Made by a program: the position numbers and the translations under genes
In this document: positions 17,275-25,767 of the stretch, in pieces
How positions within the stretch are numbered: position 1 is the first letter of the stretch
Layout of the letters: each line of letters starts with the position of its first letter
The notes under the pieces: generated by a model
What the model saw: only the letters and a program-made list of their open reading frames with translations
What the model was told of the DNA's origin: nothing
The model's database searches: none
Origin: Bradyrhizobium diazoefficiens
GTDB lineage: Bacteria > Pseudomonadota > Alphaproteobacteria > Rhizobiales > Xanthobacteraceae
DNA length: 64,000 nucleotides
Reading direction: 5' to 3'
Assembly: GCF_016616235.1 (NCBI RefSeq)
Contig: NZ_CP067100.1
Location: 4,275,001 to 4,339,000, forward strand

Positions 17275-18069
17275 CTATTGGCCGCGCCATTGCGGCGCGC
17301 GCTTGTTGAGGAAAGCATCGAGCCCTTCGCGAAAGTCCTGGCTCGTGTAGCACATCAGGATGAGGTCTTCGCCCTCGTCCCGCGTCAGCCGCTTTTGCAG
17401 GCGGGCGACCGCCTGCTTGGTCGCGGTCAGCGTCAGCGGCGCGTGGCCGGCGAGCAGCCGGGCGACCTCGTCGGCGCGCTTGTCGAGCGCAGCAATGTCC
17501 GCGACGACCTCGCCGAGCAGCCCGACGCTGGCAGCTTCGGTGGCGTCGACCAGGCGCGCGGTGAAGATCAGGTCCTTGACTCGTGCGGCGCCGATCAGCG
17601 CGGTGAGACGGCTGACATTGGACATCGACAGGCAATTGCCGAGCGTGCGGGCGATCGGGAATCCGATTCTGGTGCTGTTCGTTCCGATGCGCAGGTCGCA
17701 GGCCGCGGCAATGCCCGCTCCGCCGCCAGTGCAGAACCCATTGATCGCTGCGATGGTCGGCACCCGGCACTGCTCGAGCGTGGTCAGCACCCGATCGATC
17801 CGGTTTTCGTAGTCGATCGCGTCCTGCGGCGTCCTGAATTCGCGGAACTGGTTGATGTCGGTGCCGGAGGCAAAGGCCTTGTCGCCGGCCCCGCGCAGCA
17901 CCAGCACCTTGATCGCAGGATCGTCGTTGGCCTGCTCGCAGATCGCCGCGAGGCGCTCATACATGGCGAAGGTGAAGGCATTGCGGGCCTGCGGACGGTT
18001 GAAAATGATCCGCCCGATGCCGTCCTTGCATTCAAAAACGAGGTCTTCCGCCTCCGCCGCCTGGTCCAT
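17275..18069 (-). CDS. Crotonase-fold protein (enoyl-CoA hydratase/isomerase family) without the usual catalytic glutamates
   Basis: A 264-aa crotonase-superfamily protein. The two oxyanion-hole segments are clear: KAFASGTDI (about residues 65-72) and GFCTGGGAGIAAACD (111-125). By eye alignment with mitochondrial enoyl-CoA hydratase, the position of Glu144 (GGGCEL) is Gly119 and that of Glu164 (FGQPEI) is Ile139. It should therefore not be a standard hydratase and may be a decarboxylase, hydrolase, isomerase or lyase acting on a CoA thioester. It is the first gene of the leftward operon, divergent from gntR, with GAGGAA before the ATG. Confidence 0.88.
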   Translation of the reverse strand: MDQAAEAEDLVFECKDGIGRIIFNRPQARNAFTFAMYERLAAICEQANDDPAIKVLVLRGAGDKAFASGTDINQFREFRTPQDAIDYENRIDRVLTTLEQCRVPTIAAINGFCTGGGAGIAAACDLRIGTNSTRIGFPIARTLGNCLSMSNVSRLTALIGAARVKDLIFTARLVDATEAASVGLLGEVVADIAALDKRADEVARLLAGHAPLTLTATKQAVARLQKRLTRDEGEDLILMCYTSQDFREGLDAFLNKRAPQWRGQ

Positions 18070-18097
18070 TTCCTCATATCCCCTTGTTTTTTACAGT

Positions 18098-18171
18098 TTT
18101 GAATGCAAAATCTACAATTATCAAGCTGGAACTTGCAGGTTTCGACGCGTAACCGCATTTTTGCATTCAAA
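18098..18171. promoter_or_regulatory. Paired palindrome, probable operator of the GntR regulator
   Basis: In the 118-base divergent region, TTTGAATGCAAAA (18098-18110) is exactly complementary to TTTTGCATTCAAA (18159-18171). The centres are 61 bases apart. One copy lies 28 bases from the start codon of the crotonase-fold gene and the other 16 bases from the gntR start, so a single dimeric regulator could control both directions. The region is AT-rich relative to its surroundings. Confidence 0.65.
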
Positions 18172-18187
18172 CTGGAGCGTAGGTCCC

Positions 18188-18853
18188 ATGCTGCATGAGG
18201 AGGTCGTCGGCCGCATCCGCGCCATCCTGCTCGACGGCGAGATCCCGCCGGGCGCACGGATTCCAGAGCGCGAGCTGTGCGAGCGGCTTCAGATCTCGCG
18301 TACGCCGCTGCGCGAGGCGCTCAAGGTGCTCGCCGCCGAAGGGTTGGTGCAGCTGCTGCCCCATCGCGGCTCGCGCGCCGCAAAACTGACCGACAAGGAT
18401 ATGCGCGACCTGTTCGAGGTTTGCCAGGGTCTGGAGGCGCTGGCCGGCGAGCTCGCCTGCGAGCGCATCACCGACGCCGGGATCGGGGAGATCGCCGCTG
18501 CCCATGAGGAGATGGTGCGGCATTATCGCGAGAGCGATCTGATCCAATATTACCGCGGCAACCGGGCCATTCACGAGGCCATCGTCAGCGCGGCGGGAAA
18601 TCCTGCGCTGACCGGGCTCTATGCCTCCGTGACCGCGCGCATCCGCCGCGCGCGCTATGTCACCCCGATGACGCCGCAGCGCTGGGCGCTCGCGGTGAAG
18701 GAGCACGAAGCGATCCTGAACGCGCTGCAGCGGCGTGACGGCGCCGGCCTCTCCCACATCCTGCGCACGCATCTGCGCCACAAGCGCGAGGAGGTGTTGC
18801 AGGCGGGCTTTGCCGAGACGGAAGCGAACGATCTGACGCTGCGCATTGCGTAG
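18188..18853 (+). CDS. GntR-family transcriptional regulator, FCD subfamily
   Basis: A 221-aa regulator with an N-terminal winged helix (LHEEVVGRIRAILLDGEIPP, then ERLQISRTPLREALKVLAAE, residues 2-66) and an all-helical FCD ligand domain. Metal-binding-type His are visible (EEMVRHY, NRAIHEAI, KEHEAIL). FCD proteins usually repress catabolic genes until an organic acid or acyl-CoA binds. It is divergent from the CoA-transferase/TctABC operon, and paired palindromes lie between the two. The ATG at 18188 was chosen because the HTH begins directly after it; the frame is open far upstream, over the neighbour's start. Confidence 0.92.
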   Translation: MLHEEVVGRIRAILLDGEIPPGARIPERELCERLQISRTPLREALKVLAAEGLVQLLPHRGSRAAKLTDKDMRDLFEVCQGLEALAGELACERITDAGIGEIAAAHEEMVRHYRESDLIQYYRGNRAIHEAIVSAAGNPALTGLYASVTARIRRARYVTPMTPQRWALAVKEHEAILNALQRRDGAGLSHILRTHLRHKREEVLQAGFAETEANDLTLRIA

Positions 18854-18923
18854 GCTGACGCACCCACTGCTTGTAAAGTTGCAGCGATCGGCCGATCCTG
18901 ATCATGGCGGAGGACCGCACTCG

Positions 18924-19571
18924 ATGGCGATTGAGCTGCATGGCTACCAATACAGCGTCTATTCCTGGATCGCCCGGTTGGCGCTCCATGAAAAGGGCAA
19001 GGCGTTTGACTGGATCGAGGTCAACCCCTTCGCCGAGGACATCCCTGCGAGCTACCTCGCAATCCATCCGTTCAAGCGCGTGCCCGCGCTGATTCACGAC
19101 GGGATCGTCGTGTACGAAACGGGTGCGATCACGCGCTATGTGGATGAAGCGTTCGAAGGTCGGAGGCTTCAGCCGGAAGAGCCGAGGAACCGCGCGCGTT
19201 GCAATCAGATCATCTCGATCGTGGACAGCTACGCCTACTGGCCTCTGGTGAGACAGGTCTTCTCGCACGGGGTGTTCAGGCCGATGATGAAGCTGCAAGC
19301 GGACGAGAAGGAGTTCCAGAGGGGCCTCGAAGCTGCGCCGCGGATTCTCTCGGCATTGGAGGACGCGGCCGGCGAGGGCCGATATCTCTGCGGCGATGGC
19401 ATAACCCTGGCCGACATCCATCTTGCGCCGATGATCGGCTACTTTGCACGCGCGCCGGAAGGAAGAGACCTGCTTCAGAAGCAGCTCAGGCTCAGTGCCT
19501 GGTGGGCGGATTTCTCCAAGCGAGCCACTTTCATGGCCACAAGCCCGCGATTGCCACCGGCGGTGCGATAG
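18924..19571 (+). CDS. Glutathione S-transferase family protein
   Basis: A 215-aa GST. The N-terminal thioredoxin-like domain starts MAIELHGYQYSVYSWIARLA, where Ser/Tyr residues near position 10-14 are the likely glutathione-activating side chains, and includes the cis-Pro segment KRVPALIHDG and the gamma-glutamyl site VYETGAITRYVDEAF. The C-terminal helical domain has the N-capping motif GITLADIHLAPMIGYF. The start is the ATG at 18924; an in-frame ATG lies 78 bases upstream without homology. It lies 70 bases after gntR on the same strand and may be co-transcribed. No substrate can be assigned. Confidence 0.9.
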   Translation: MAIELHGYQYSVYSWIARLALHEKGKAFDWIEVNPFAEDIPASYLAIHPFKRVPALIHDGIVVYETGAITRYVDEAFEGRRLQPEEPRNRARCNQIISIVDSYAYWPLVRQVFSHGVFRPMMKLQADEKEFQRGLEAAPRILSALEDAAGEGRYLCGDGITLADIHLAPMIGYFARAPEGRDLLQKQLRLSAWWADFSKRATFMATSPRLPPAVR

Positions 19572-19756
19572 CGTTTGGCCGTGCCGCGCGGCAGCCTCCC
19601 CGCAGACATTCGCAATCCAAATCCACATGAGATAGCCGGCGACGCCGCCCCACAATAATTTCAACGCGGTCACGACCAGCAAACAGCATTTTTGAGCAAG
19701 TCAGGCCCATTCCAGGCAAGAGATCCGGCCATATCAGGCGTAAGGTGCGCTCGCAT

Positions 19757-19772
19757 CTCAAACCGATTTGAG
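19757..19772. promoter_or_regulatory. Near-perfect 16-bp palindrome before the NAD(P)-binding gene
   Basis: CTCAAACCGATTTGAG breaks symmetry at one base pair only and ends 57 bases before the start of the following gene. It could be an operator for a TetR-, MarR- or LysR-type protein, but no such gene is near. The rest of the 19572-19829 gap shows no gene. Confidence 0.35.
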
Positions 19773-19829
19773 AGCGTCAGGCCGGCTGTCCTGATCCTCT
19801 CACATTCACGAATGCCAGGGAGACATGCC

Positions 19830-20573
19830 ATGAAGATCGTCGTGATCGGTGGGACCGGATTGATAGGATCCAAGCTCGTGGCCAAGCTCAAGCAGAAGGG
19901 CCATGAAGCCATCGCGGCCTCGCCGAAATCGGGCGTGAACGCCGTAACCGGGGAAGGCCTCGCAGCTGTGCTCAAAGGCGCGGATGTCGTCGTCGACGTC
20001 GCCAACGCACCGTCCTGGGAACCCGCGGCGGTGCTCGAATTCTTCGAGCGTTCGAGCCGAAATCTCGCCGCGACCGAGGTCGCAGCGGACGTCAAGCATC
20101 ATGTCGCGCTGTCGATCGTCGGCACGGATCGCTCGCCCGATATCGCATATTTCCGTGCCAAGCTTGCCCAGGAGAAGATCGTCAAGGCATCTCCGGTCCC
20201 CTACTCGATCGTGCGTGCGACCCAGTTCTTCGAATTCCTCGGCGCCATTGCCGAGTCCGGCGCGGCTGACGGCCGGATCGTCGTGCCCTCCGCGTCGTTT
20301 CAGCCGATCGCCTCCGACGACGTGGCCGCGTCCCTCGCGGAGGTCGCGACAGGACGGCCGCTGAACGGCACGATCGATATCGCAGGACCGGAGAAGGCGC
20401 CCTTCAACGAGTTCGTCGCGCGCCGCCTGAAAGCGGCGGGCGACAGCCGTCCGGTGGTGGGAGATGCCAAGGCGCCGTATTACGGTTCGCCGATCCAGGA
20501 CACCTCGCTGGTCCCGCTTGGCGAGGCGCAACTCGGGAAAACACCGCTTGCGACCTGGCTCGCGACGGCCTGA
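19830..20573 (+). CDS. NAD(P)-binding atypical SDR (NmrA/YtfG-like)
   Basis: A 247-aa Rossmann-fold protein with GGTGLIGSKLV near the N-terminus, the NAD(P)-binding pattern of atypical SDRs, and SIVGTDRS followed by YFRAKLAQE in place of the classical Tyr-x-x-x-Lys. VPYSIVRATQFFEF is typical of the NmrA-like group, in which members act as redox sensors or quinone reductases. AGGGAG precedes the ATG at 19830; an earlier in-frame ATG at 19692 would add sequence with no similarity. The next gene, a secreted cupin, follows 49 bases later and may be in the same transcript. Confidence 0.85.
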   Translation: MKIVVIGGTGLIGSKLVAKLKQKGHEAIAASPKSGVNAVTGEGLAAVLKGADVVVDVANAPSWEPAAVLEFFERSSRNLAATEVAADVKHHVALSIVGTDRSPDIAYFRAKLAQEKIVKASPVPYSIVRATQFFEFLGAIAESGAADGRIVVPSASFQPIASDDVAASLAEVATGRPLNGTIDIAGPEKAPFNEFVARRLKAAGDSRPVVGDAKAPYYGSPIQDTSLVPLGEAQLGKTPLATWLATA

Positions 20574-20622
20574 GACTCCGCGAACCCGCAATCACTGCAA
20601 CCACGGCAGCGAAGGACATCCC

Positions 20623-21039
20623 ATGCGCAGAATCCTGATCGCGACGGCCGTTTGTGCCGCATTCCCCCCGGCGGCACATGCGGCCGAGACGGCGGCTGCG
20701 AAGTCCGCCAAGGTGAGCGTGGTGTTCGACCACGCGCTGCCGAACGTCCCGGGGAAGAGCATGAAGGGCGTGCTGGTTGAGTACGGGCCCGGAGGCTTCT
20801 CACCGGCCCATATTCACGCGCCTTCCTTCATCTATGCCACCGTGCTGGAAGGCGCGATCCGAAGCCAGGTCAACGACGACCCCGCCAAGGTCTATCACAA
20901 GGGCGAGAACTTCTTCGAGAAGCCCGGCGACCGCCATGCTGTCAGCAGCAATGCCAGCGACACCGAGCCTGCGAAGCTCCTTGCCGTGTTCGTGGTGGAC
21001 ACGTCCGATACCGAGCTGACGACGCCGATCGCGAAGTAG
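20623..21039 (+). CDS. Secreted cupin-domain protein
   Basis: A 138-aa protein with a signal peptide (MRRILIATAVCAAFPPAAHA) and a single small cupin barrel. Metal-type ligands are visible in AHIHAPSFIYATVLEGAI (two His and, further on, Glu) and in PGDRHAVSSN (His). The mature part would be periplasmic. Single-domain cupins of this size include quercetinase-like and sensor proteins; no function is known for this one. It follows the NAD(P)-binding gene and converges on the haloacid dehalogenase gene, with 41 bases between the stop codons. Confidence 0.85.
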   Translation: MRRILIATAVCAAFPPAAHAAETAAAKSAKVSVVFDHALPNVPGKSMKGVLVEYGPGGFSPAHIHAPSFIYATVLEGAIRSQVNDDPAKVYHKGENFFEKPGDRHAVSSNASDTEPAKLLAVFVVDTSDTELTTPIAK

Positions 21040-21080
21040 AACATGCCGCGGACCAACTTCATGCCCCACTTAAGCGAAGG

Positions 21081-21800
21081 TCAGCACCCCAACCTGTCGG
21101 CGACGCCGCCGAAATCTTTCGCGACGATGTCCCAATTGCCGGTGGCCTCGAAATCAACTTTCTGAAGCGGGCCATACTCCGTCGGCCGCGCCACGAACGC
21201 CGTCTTCAGGCCGTTGTTCTGCGCGGCGGCGAGATCGGCGTTATGGGCGGCGACCATCATCACCTGCGCCGGCTTGAGGCCGAGCAGGCGCGCGGCGCCG
21301 AGATAGGTTTCGGGATCGGGCTTGTAGTGTTCGAACAGCTCGGCCGACATGATGAGGTCCCAGGGCAGGCCTGCGAACTTCGCCATGTTGGTGAGCAGCG
21401 CGACGTTGCCGTTCGAGAGCGGCGAGATCACGAACTTCGTCTTCAGACGCGTGAGTCCGGCGACGCTGTCGGGCCAGGGATTGAGGCGGTGCCAGCCCTT
21501 GGTGAGGTAGTCGAGATCGCCGTCTGTGAGGCCCTTGATTCCGAACTTTTCAACCAGCTTTTCAAGCGAGCGGCGGTGCAGGTCGTCGAGCATGACATAG
21601 CCGCGCGCAGGGTTCTTGCGCACGTCGTCCATGGAGGCGACATACATGCCGCGCCAGCCATCGACCAAAGCGGTCCAGTCGGCGCTGATGCCGCGGCCCT
21701 TCGCCCACCACATGAAGTCGGTGATCAGGCTGGTGCGCCAGTCCACGACAGTGCCGAACACGTCGAAGACCAGGGCCTTGACGGCGGAGAGATCGGGCAT
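21081..21800 (-). CDS. Haloacid dehalogenase type II
   Basis: A 239-aa HAD hydrolase of the (S)-2-haloacid dehalogenase type. The nucleophile Asp is in LVFDVFGTVVDW near residue 13, the Ser/Asn motif is SPLSNGN, the Lys motif YKPDPETYLGAARLLGL, and the end motif AAHNADLAAAQNNGLKTAF carries the acidic/Asn residues typical for dehalogenases. Such enzymes remove halide from 2-haloalkanoic acids by inversion; many chromosomal copies have unknown natural substrates. It lies 67 bases downstream of glpX on the same strand, between glpX and the distant recJ. Confidence 0.9.
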   Translation of the reverse strand: MPDLSAVKALVFDVFGTVVDWRTSLITDFMWWAKGRGISADWTALVDGWRGMYVASMDDVRKNPARGYVMLDDLHRRSLEKLVEKFGIKGLTDGDLDYLTKGWHRLNPWPDSVAGLTRLKTKFVISPLSNGNVALLTNMAKFAGLPWDLIMSAELFEHYKPDPETYLGAARLLGLKPAQVMMVAAHNADLAAAQNNGLKTAFVARPTEYGPLQKVDFEATGNWDIVAKDFGGVADRLGC

Positions 21801-21867
21801 GTGCGCTTCCTCTTGTTTCTTGTCATTCCGGGTTCGCGCTTCGCGAGCCCCGGAATGACGGAGAAAA

Positions 21868-22869
21868 CTAGTCCAGATGGAACTTCGCGAGCTCGCGGTG
21901 CTCGGCCTTAATGTAGCGCACGGTGCCGGTGACGGAGCGCATCACCACCGTCTCGGTCTCGATTACGCCGTCCTTGCGAAATTTGACGCCCGACAGCAAT
22001 GAACCGGTCGTGACGCCGGTGGCGGCGAACAGGCAGTCGCCGCGCGCCATGTCCTCGATGCCGTAGATCATCTTGGGATCGTCGACGCCCATCTTGGCGG
22101 CACGCTCGACCTTCTCGCCGGAATCGAGGATCAGGCGGCACTGCATCTGGCCGCCGATGCAGCGTAGCGCCACGGCCGCGAGCACGCCTTCCGGCGCGCC
22201 GCCGGTGCCGAGATACATGTCGACGCCAGTATTATCAGGGTCGGCGCAATGGATCACGCCGGCGACGTCGCCGTCGGTGATCAGGCGCACGGCAGCTCCG
22301 GTCGAGCGCACGCTGGCGATGATGTCGGCGTGGCGCGGACGGTCGAGCACGAGAACGGTGATGCCTTCCGGCTTGACGCCCTTGGCCTTGGCGAGGCGGC
22401 GGACGTTATCGGCCGGCGAGGCGTCAAGCTCGACGACGCCCTTATCGTAGCCCGGGCCGATCGCGAGCTTCTGCATGTAGACGTCGGGCGCGTGCAGCAA
22501 GGTCCCGCCGTCGGCCATCGCCATGGTGGCGATCGAGCCCGGCATGTTCTTGGCGCACAGCGTGGTGCCTTCAAGCGGATCGACCGCGATGTCGACTTCC
22601 GGGCCGGCGTTCACACCAACCTTCTCTCCGATGAAAAGCATCGGGGCCTCGTCGCGCTCGCCCTCGCCGATCACGATGGTGCCCTGGATCGGCAGCTTGT
22701 TGAGTTCGCGCCGCATCGCGTCCACCGCGGCCTGGTCGGCCGCCTTCTCGTTGCCGTGCCCTCGCAGCCGCGCCGACGATACCGCCGCCCGCTCGGTCAC
22801 CCGCACGATTTCCAGCGTGAGGATGCGCTCGAGCAACGCTTGCGGCGGGACTGAAATATGGGTCGACAT
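21868..22869 (-). CDS. glpX: Fructose-1,6-bisphosphatase class II (GlpX)
   Basis: Hydrolyses fructose 1,6-bisphosphate to fructose 6-phosphate in gluconeogenesis and, in autotrophs, may also act on sedoheptulose bisphosphate. The 333-aa protein has the lithium-sensitive phosphatase motifs: GEGERDEAPMLFIGEKVG (metal-binding Glu/Asp) and AVDPLEGTTLCA, and the later LDRPRHADII. The ATG at 22869, after AAGGAG, gives MSTHISVPPQAL; 20 upstream in-frame codons were left out. It follows hom after 81 bases, in an aminotransferase-hom-glpX series that is common in Rhizobiales. Confidence 0.96.
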   Translation of the reverse strand: MSTHISVPPQALLERILTLEIVRVTERAAVSSARLRGHGNEKAADQAAVDAMRRELNKLPIQGTIVIGEGERDEAPMLFIGEKVGVNAGPEVDIAVDPLEGTTLCAKNMPGSIATMAMADGGTLLHAPDVYMQKLAIGPGYDKGVVELDASPADNVRRLAKAKGVKPEGITVLVLDRPRHADIIASVRSTGAAVRLITDGDVAGVIHCADPDNTGVDMYLGTGGAPEGVLAAVALRCIGGQMQCRLILDSGEKVERAAKMGVDDPKMIYGIEDMARGDCLFAATGVTTGSLLSGVKFRKDGVIETETVVMRSVTGTVRYIKAEHRELAKFHLD

Positions 22870-22950
22870 CGGCTCACTCCTTCGAAACGGTTCTGGACGG
22901 AAATCTCCGTCCGCATCAACTCGTAGCACCCACAGTTCGTTCGAACCGTG

Positions 22951-24267
22951 TCAGTTCTTCTCGATTCTAATCACCTGCGGCCGTCCGCTGATCACCTTGT
23001 CCTTCTGCACGGCGGCGAGCGCACGGCGCACGGCGTCCTCATGCGTCGCATAGGTGATCAGGATGACGGGCACGGGCGCCGCCTTGCCGTCCGAGGGCGC
23101 AGCGCCGCCATTGGGATGGCGCTGCACGATCGACTCGATCGAAATCTTCTGTTCTGCAAGCCGGGTCGCGATCGCAGCCGCGGTGCCCGGAAAGTCACGC
23201 GCCAAAAGGCGGATGTAATAGCCGCCTTCGTGGCGCTCCATCGGCGCCTTCTTGGTGTCGTGAAGTTGGGAAATGGGCCGGCCGAACGGATTGGCGCGGA
23301 TGCCGCGCGCGACATCGGCGATATCGGCGACGACGGCGGATGCGGTCGCAGCGCCGCCTGCGCCGGGGCCGACCAGTGTGATCGGCGGAATGCCCTCGCC
23401 ATCGATCGTAACCGCATTGGTGACACCCACCACCTGCGCGATCGAGGAGGATTTTGGAACCATGGTCGGATGCACGCGCTGCTCGATGCCCTTGGCGGTG
23501 CGAACCGCAACGCCGAGCAGCTTGACGCGATAACCGAGATCAGCCGCGGCGCGCAGATCTTCCGGCGCGATGGAGGAGATGCCTTCGACATACACCGCGC
23601 TTTGAGCAACTTTCGTGCCGAAAGCGAGGCTGGCGAGGATCGCGAGCTTCTGCGCGGTGTCGTGGCCGTCCACGTCGAAGGACGGATCGGCCTCGGCATA
23701 GCCGAGCCGCTGCGCGTCCTTGAGGCACTCGGCGAAGGACAGGCCCTCCTGCTCCATCCGCGTCAGGATGTAATTGCAGGTGCCATTGAGGATGCCATAG
23801 ACGCGGTTGATGCCGGTTCCGGCAAGACCTTCGCGTAACGTTTTGATGACAGGGATGGCGGCGCCGACGGCTGCCTCGTAATTCAGCGCGCCGCCGTGCT
23901 TTTCAGCGGCTTTTGCCAGCTTGATGCCGTGCTTGGCGAGCAGCGCCTTGTTGGCGGTGACGACCGACTTGCCGGCATTCAACGCGGCCTCGACCGCCGA
24001 CAGCGCGGGATCGCCGGCACCACCCATCAGTTCGACGAAGCAATCGACCTCGGCATGGGTCGCGAGCGCCATCGGGTCTTTCGTCCACTCAACGCCGTCC
24101 AGATCGAGGTCGCGCTTCTTCGCCTTCGAGCGCGCAGTGACGGCGACGACGCGAATGCCGCGGCCGCTGCGGCCCGCGAGCACGCGGCTCTGCGTTTCGA
24201 TCAAACGGACCACTTCGGCGCCCACGGTGCCGAGCCCCGCTATGCCCACTTTCAGGGGTGCAACCAT
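22951..24267 (-). CDS. hom: Homoserine dehydrogenase
   Basis: A 438-aa NAD(P)-dependent enzyme reducing aspartate semialdehyde to homoserine for threonine and methionine. The nucleotide site GIAGLGTVGAEVV is at residues 8-20, the catalytic domain has NGTCNYILTRME and GYAEADPSFDVDGHD, and the C-terminal ACT domain starts about residue 350 (GGYYIRLLARDFPG), which normally gives feedback control by threonine. The start gives MVAPLKVGIAGL. Upstream, 48 bases away, is an aminotransferase gene in the same direction, so aspartate-family amino acid synthesis is grouped here. Confidence 0.96.
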   Translation of the reverse strand: MVAPLKVGIAGLGTVGAEVVRLIETQSRVLAGRSGRGIRVVAVTARSKAKKRDLDLDGVEWTKDPMALATHAEVDCFVELMGGAGDPALSAVEAALNAGKSVVTANKALLAKHGIKLAKAAEKHGGALNYEAAVGAAIPVIKTLREGLAGTGINRVYGILNGTCNYILTRMEQEGLSFAECLKDAQRLGYAEADPSFDVDGHDTAQKLAILASLAFGTKVAQSAVYVEGISSIAPEDLRAAADLGYRVKLLGVAVRTAKGIEQRVHPTMVPKSSSIAQVVGVTNAVTIDGEGIPPITLVGPGAGGAATASAVVADIADVARGIRANPFGRPISQLHDTKKAPMERHEGGYYIRLLARDFPGTAAAIATRLAEQKISIESIVQRHPNGGAAPSDGKAAPVPVILITYATHEDAVRRALAAVQKDKVISGRPQVIRIEKN

Positions 24268-24315
24268 GATGTCTTAGAAAACCTGCCGAAGAGAAGCGTG
24301 AAACGTGAAGAGAGC

Positions 24316-25536
24316 TTAGCGCCGATTGGCGAGCGGAACGACGTTGTGCAACGTTTCGATGCCGCTTTCAAGGAAGCGGCGCACGCCGCGCGCGGCCTGC
24401 CTGATCCGTTGCTCGTTTTCCACCATGGCGATGCGGACATATCCTTCGCCATGCTCGCCGAAGCCGACGCCGGGCGAGACCGCGACGCCGGATTTCTCGA
24501 CCAACAGGGTCGCGAACTGCATGCTGCCGACGCCGCGGAAGGCCTCCGGCAGCGGCACCCAGGCGAACATCGAGGCCTCCGGCGGCGGGATCTCCCAGCC
24601 GGCGCGGCCGAACGATTCCACCAGCGCGTCGCGGCGCTTGCGGTAGGTGTCGCGCATCTCTTTGATGCAATCGTCGGGACCGTTCAGAGCGGCGGTCGCG
24701 GCGACCTGGACCGGCGTGAAGGCGCCGTAGTCGAGGTAGGATTTGACGCGGGCGAGCGCCGCGATCACGCGCTCATTGCCGACCGCAAAGCCCATACGCC
24801 AGCCGGCCATCGAATAGGTCTTCGACATCGAGGTGAACTCGACGGTGACGTCGATCGCGCCGGGCACCTGGAGCACCGAGGGCGGCGGGTTGTTCTCGTC
24901 GAAATAGACCTCGGCATAGGCGAGGTCGGACAGGATCAGGATCTCGTGCTTCTTCGCGAAGGCGACGAGGTCCTTGTAGAAGTCGAGGCTCGCGACATAG
25001 GCGGTCGGGTTCGAGGGGTAGCAGACGACGAGCGCGAGCGGCTTGGGGATCGAATGCACGATCGCCCGCTCCACCGCCTCGAAGAATTGCGGCGTCGGCT
25101 CCGAGGGCACCGAGCGGATCACGCCGCCCGCCATCAAAAAGCCGAAGGCGTGAATCGGATAGCTCGGGTTCGGACAGAGGATGACATCGCCCGGCGCGGT
25201 GATCGCCTGGGCCACGTTGGCAAAGCCCTCCTTCGAGCCGAGCGTCGCCACGACCTGGGTGTCGGGGTTGAGCTTCACGCCGAAGCGGCGGGCGTAATAG
25301 CCGGCCTGGGCCCGGCGCAGGCCGGGGATGCCGCGGGAGGCCGAGTAGCGGTCGGTGCGCGGCTTGCCGAGCGTCTCCTTGAGCTTCTCCAGCACATGGG
25401 GCGGCGCCGGCAGGTCCGGATTGCCCATGCCGAGGTCGATGATATCGGCGCCGGCATTCCGCGCGGCCGCCTTGGCCCGGTTGACCTGCTCGAACACGTA
25501 AGGCGGAAGGCGGCGGATGCGGTAAAATTCTTCCAT
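24316..25536 (-). CDS. Class I/II PLP aminotransferase (LL-diaminopimelate or alanine aminotransferase-like)
   Basis: A 406-aa fold-type I aminotransferase. The PLP lysine lies in SMSKTYSMAGWRMGFAVGN (Lys in SMSK), and YPSNPTAYVAS, SDLAYAEVYFD and the C-terminal VRIAMVENEQRIRQA are further family marks. The N-terminal RIRRLPPYVFEQVNRAKAAA is like enzymes named LL-diaminopimelate aminotransferase in rhizobia and like AlaC, so the substrate is unresolved. The ATG at 25536 is preferred over one at 25584 because homology begins there. It precedes hom by 48 bases, which would fit a role in the aspartate family. Confidence 0.9.
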   Translation of the reverse strand: MEEFYRIRRLPPYVFEQVNRAKAAARNAGADIIDLGMGNPDLPAPPHVLEKLKETLGKPRTDRYSASRGIPGLRRAQAGYYARRFGVKLNPDTQVVATLGSKEGFANVAQAITAPGDVILCPNPSYPIHAFGFLMAGGVIRSVPSEPTPQFFEAVERAIVHSIPKPLALVVCYPSNPTAYVASLDFYKDLVAFAKKHEILILSDLAYAEVYFDENNPPPSVLQVPGAIDVTVEFTSMSKTYSMAGWRMGFAVGNERVIAALARVKSYLDYGAFTPVQVAATAALNGPDDCIKEMRDTYRKRRDALVESFGRAGWEIPPPEASMFAWVPLPEAFRGVGSMQFATLLVEKSGVAVSPGVGFGEHGEGYVRIAMVENEQRIRQAARGVRRFLESGIETLHNVVPLANRR

Positions 25537-25767
25537 GGCTCTCTGGGCTCCGGGCAACCGGTCAGGACAGAATCGACAAGCCATGACGGTCGCCTTCGAA
25601 AGGCGCCCCGCCCCTTTCGCGCAAACTACTCAAAATCAAATACTTAGAGCAATTTTCGACGACGGCGGCTGAAGTCGTTCGCCCTGACTCTCGGCTGAAC
25701 TGAGGTCTTTTTAGCACGGCATGGCGGGGGCGCCAGCGATTACCTTGCGCCGCCTCGTCTGGAGTCG

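Noticed and set aside
16102..18102. Plus-strand open frame of 666 codons over the CoA-transferase and crotonase genes
   Set aside because: Covers two unrelated real genes on the other strand and has no domain; shadow.
23896..25647. Plus-strand open frame of 583 codons over hom and the aminotransferase
   Set aside because: Shadow of two well-supported genes.
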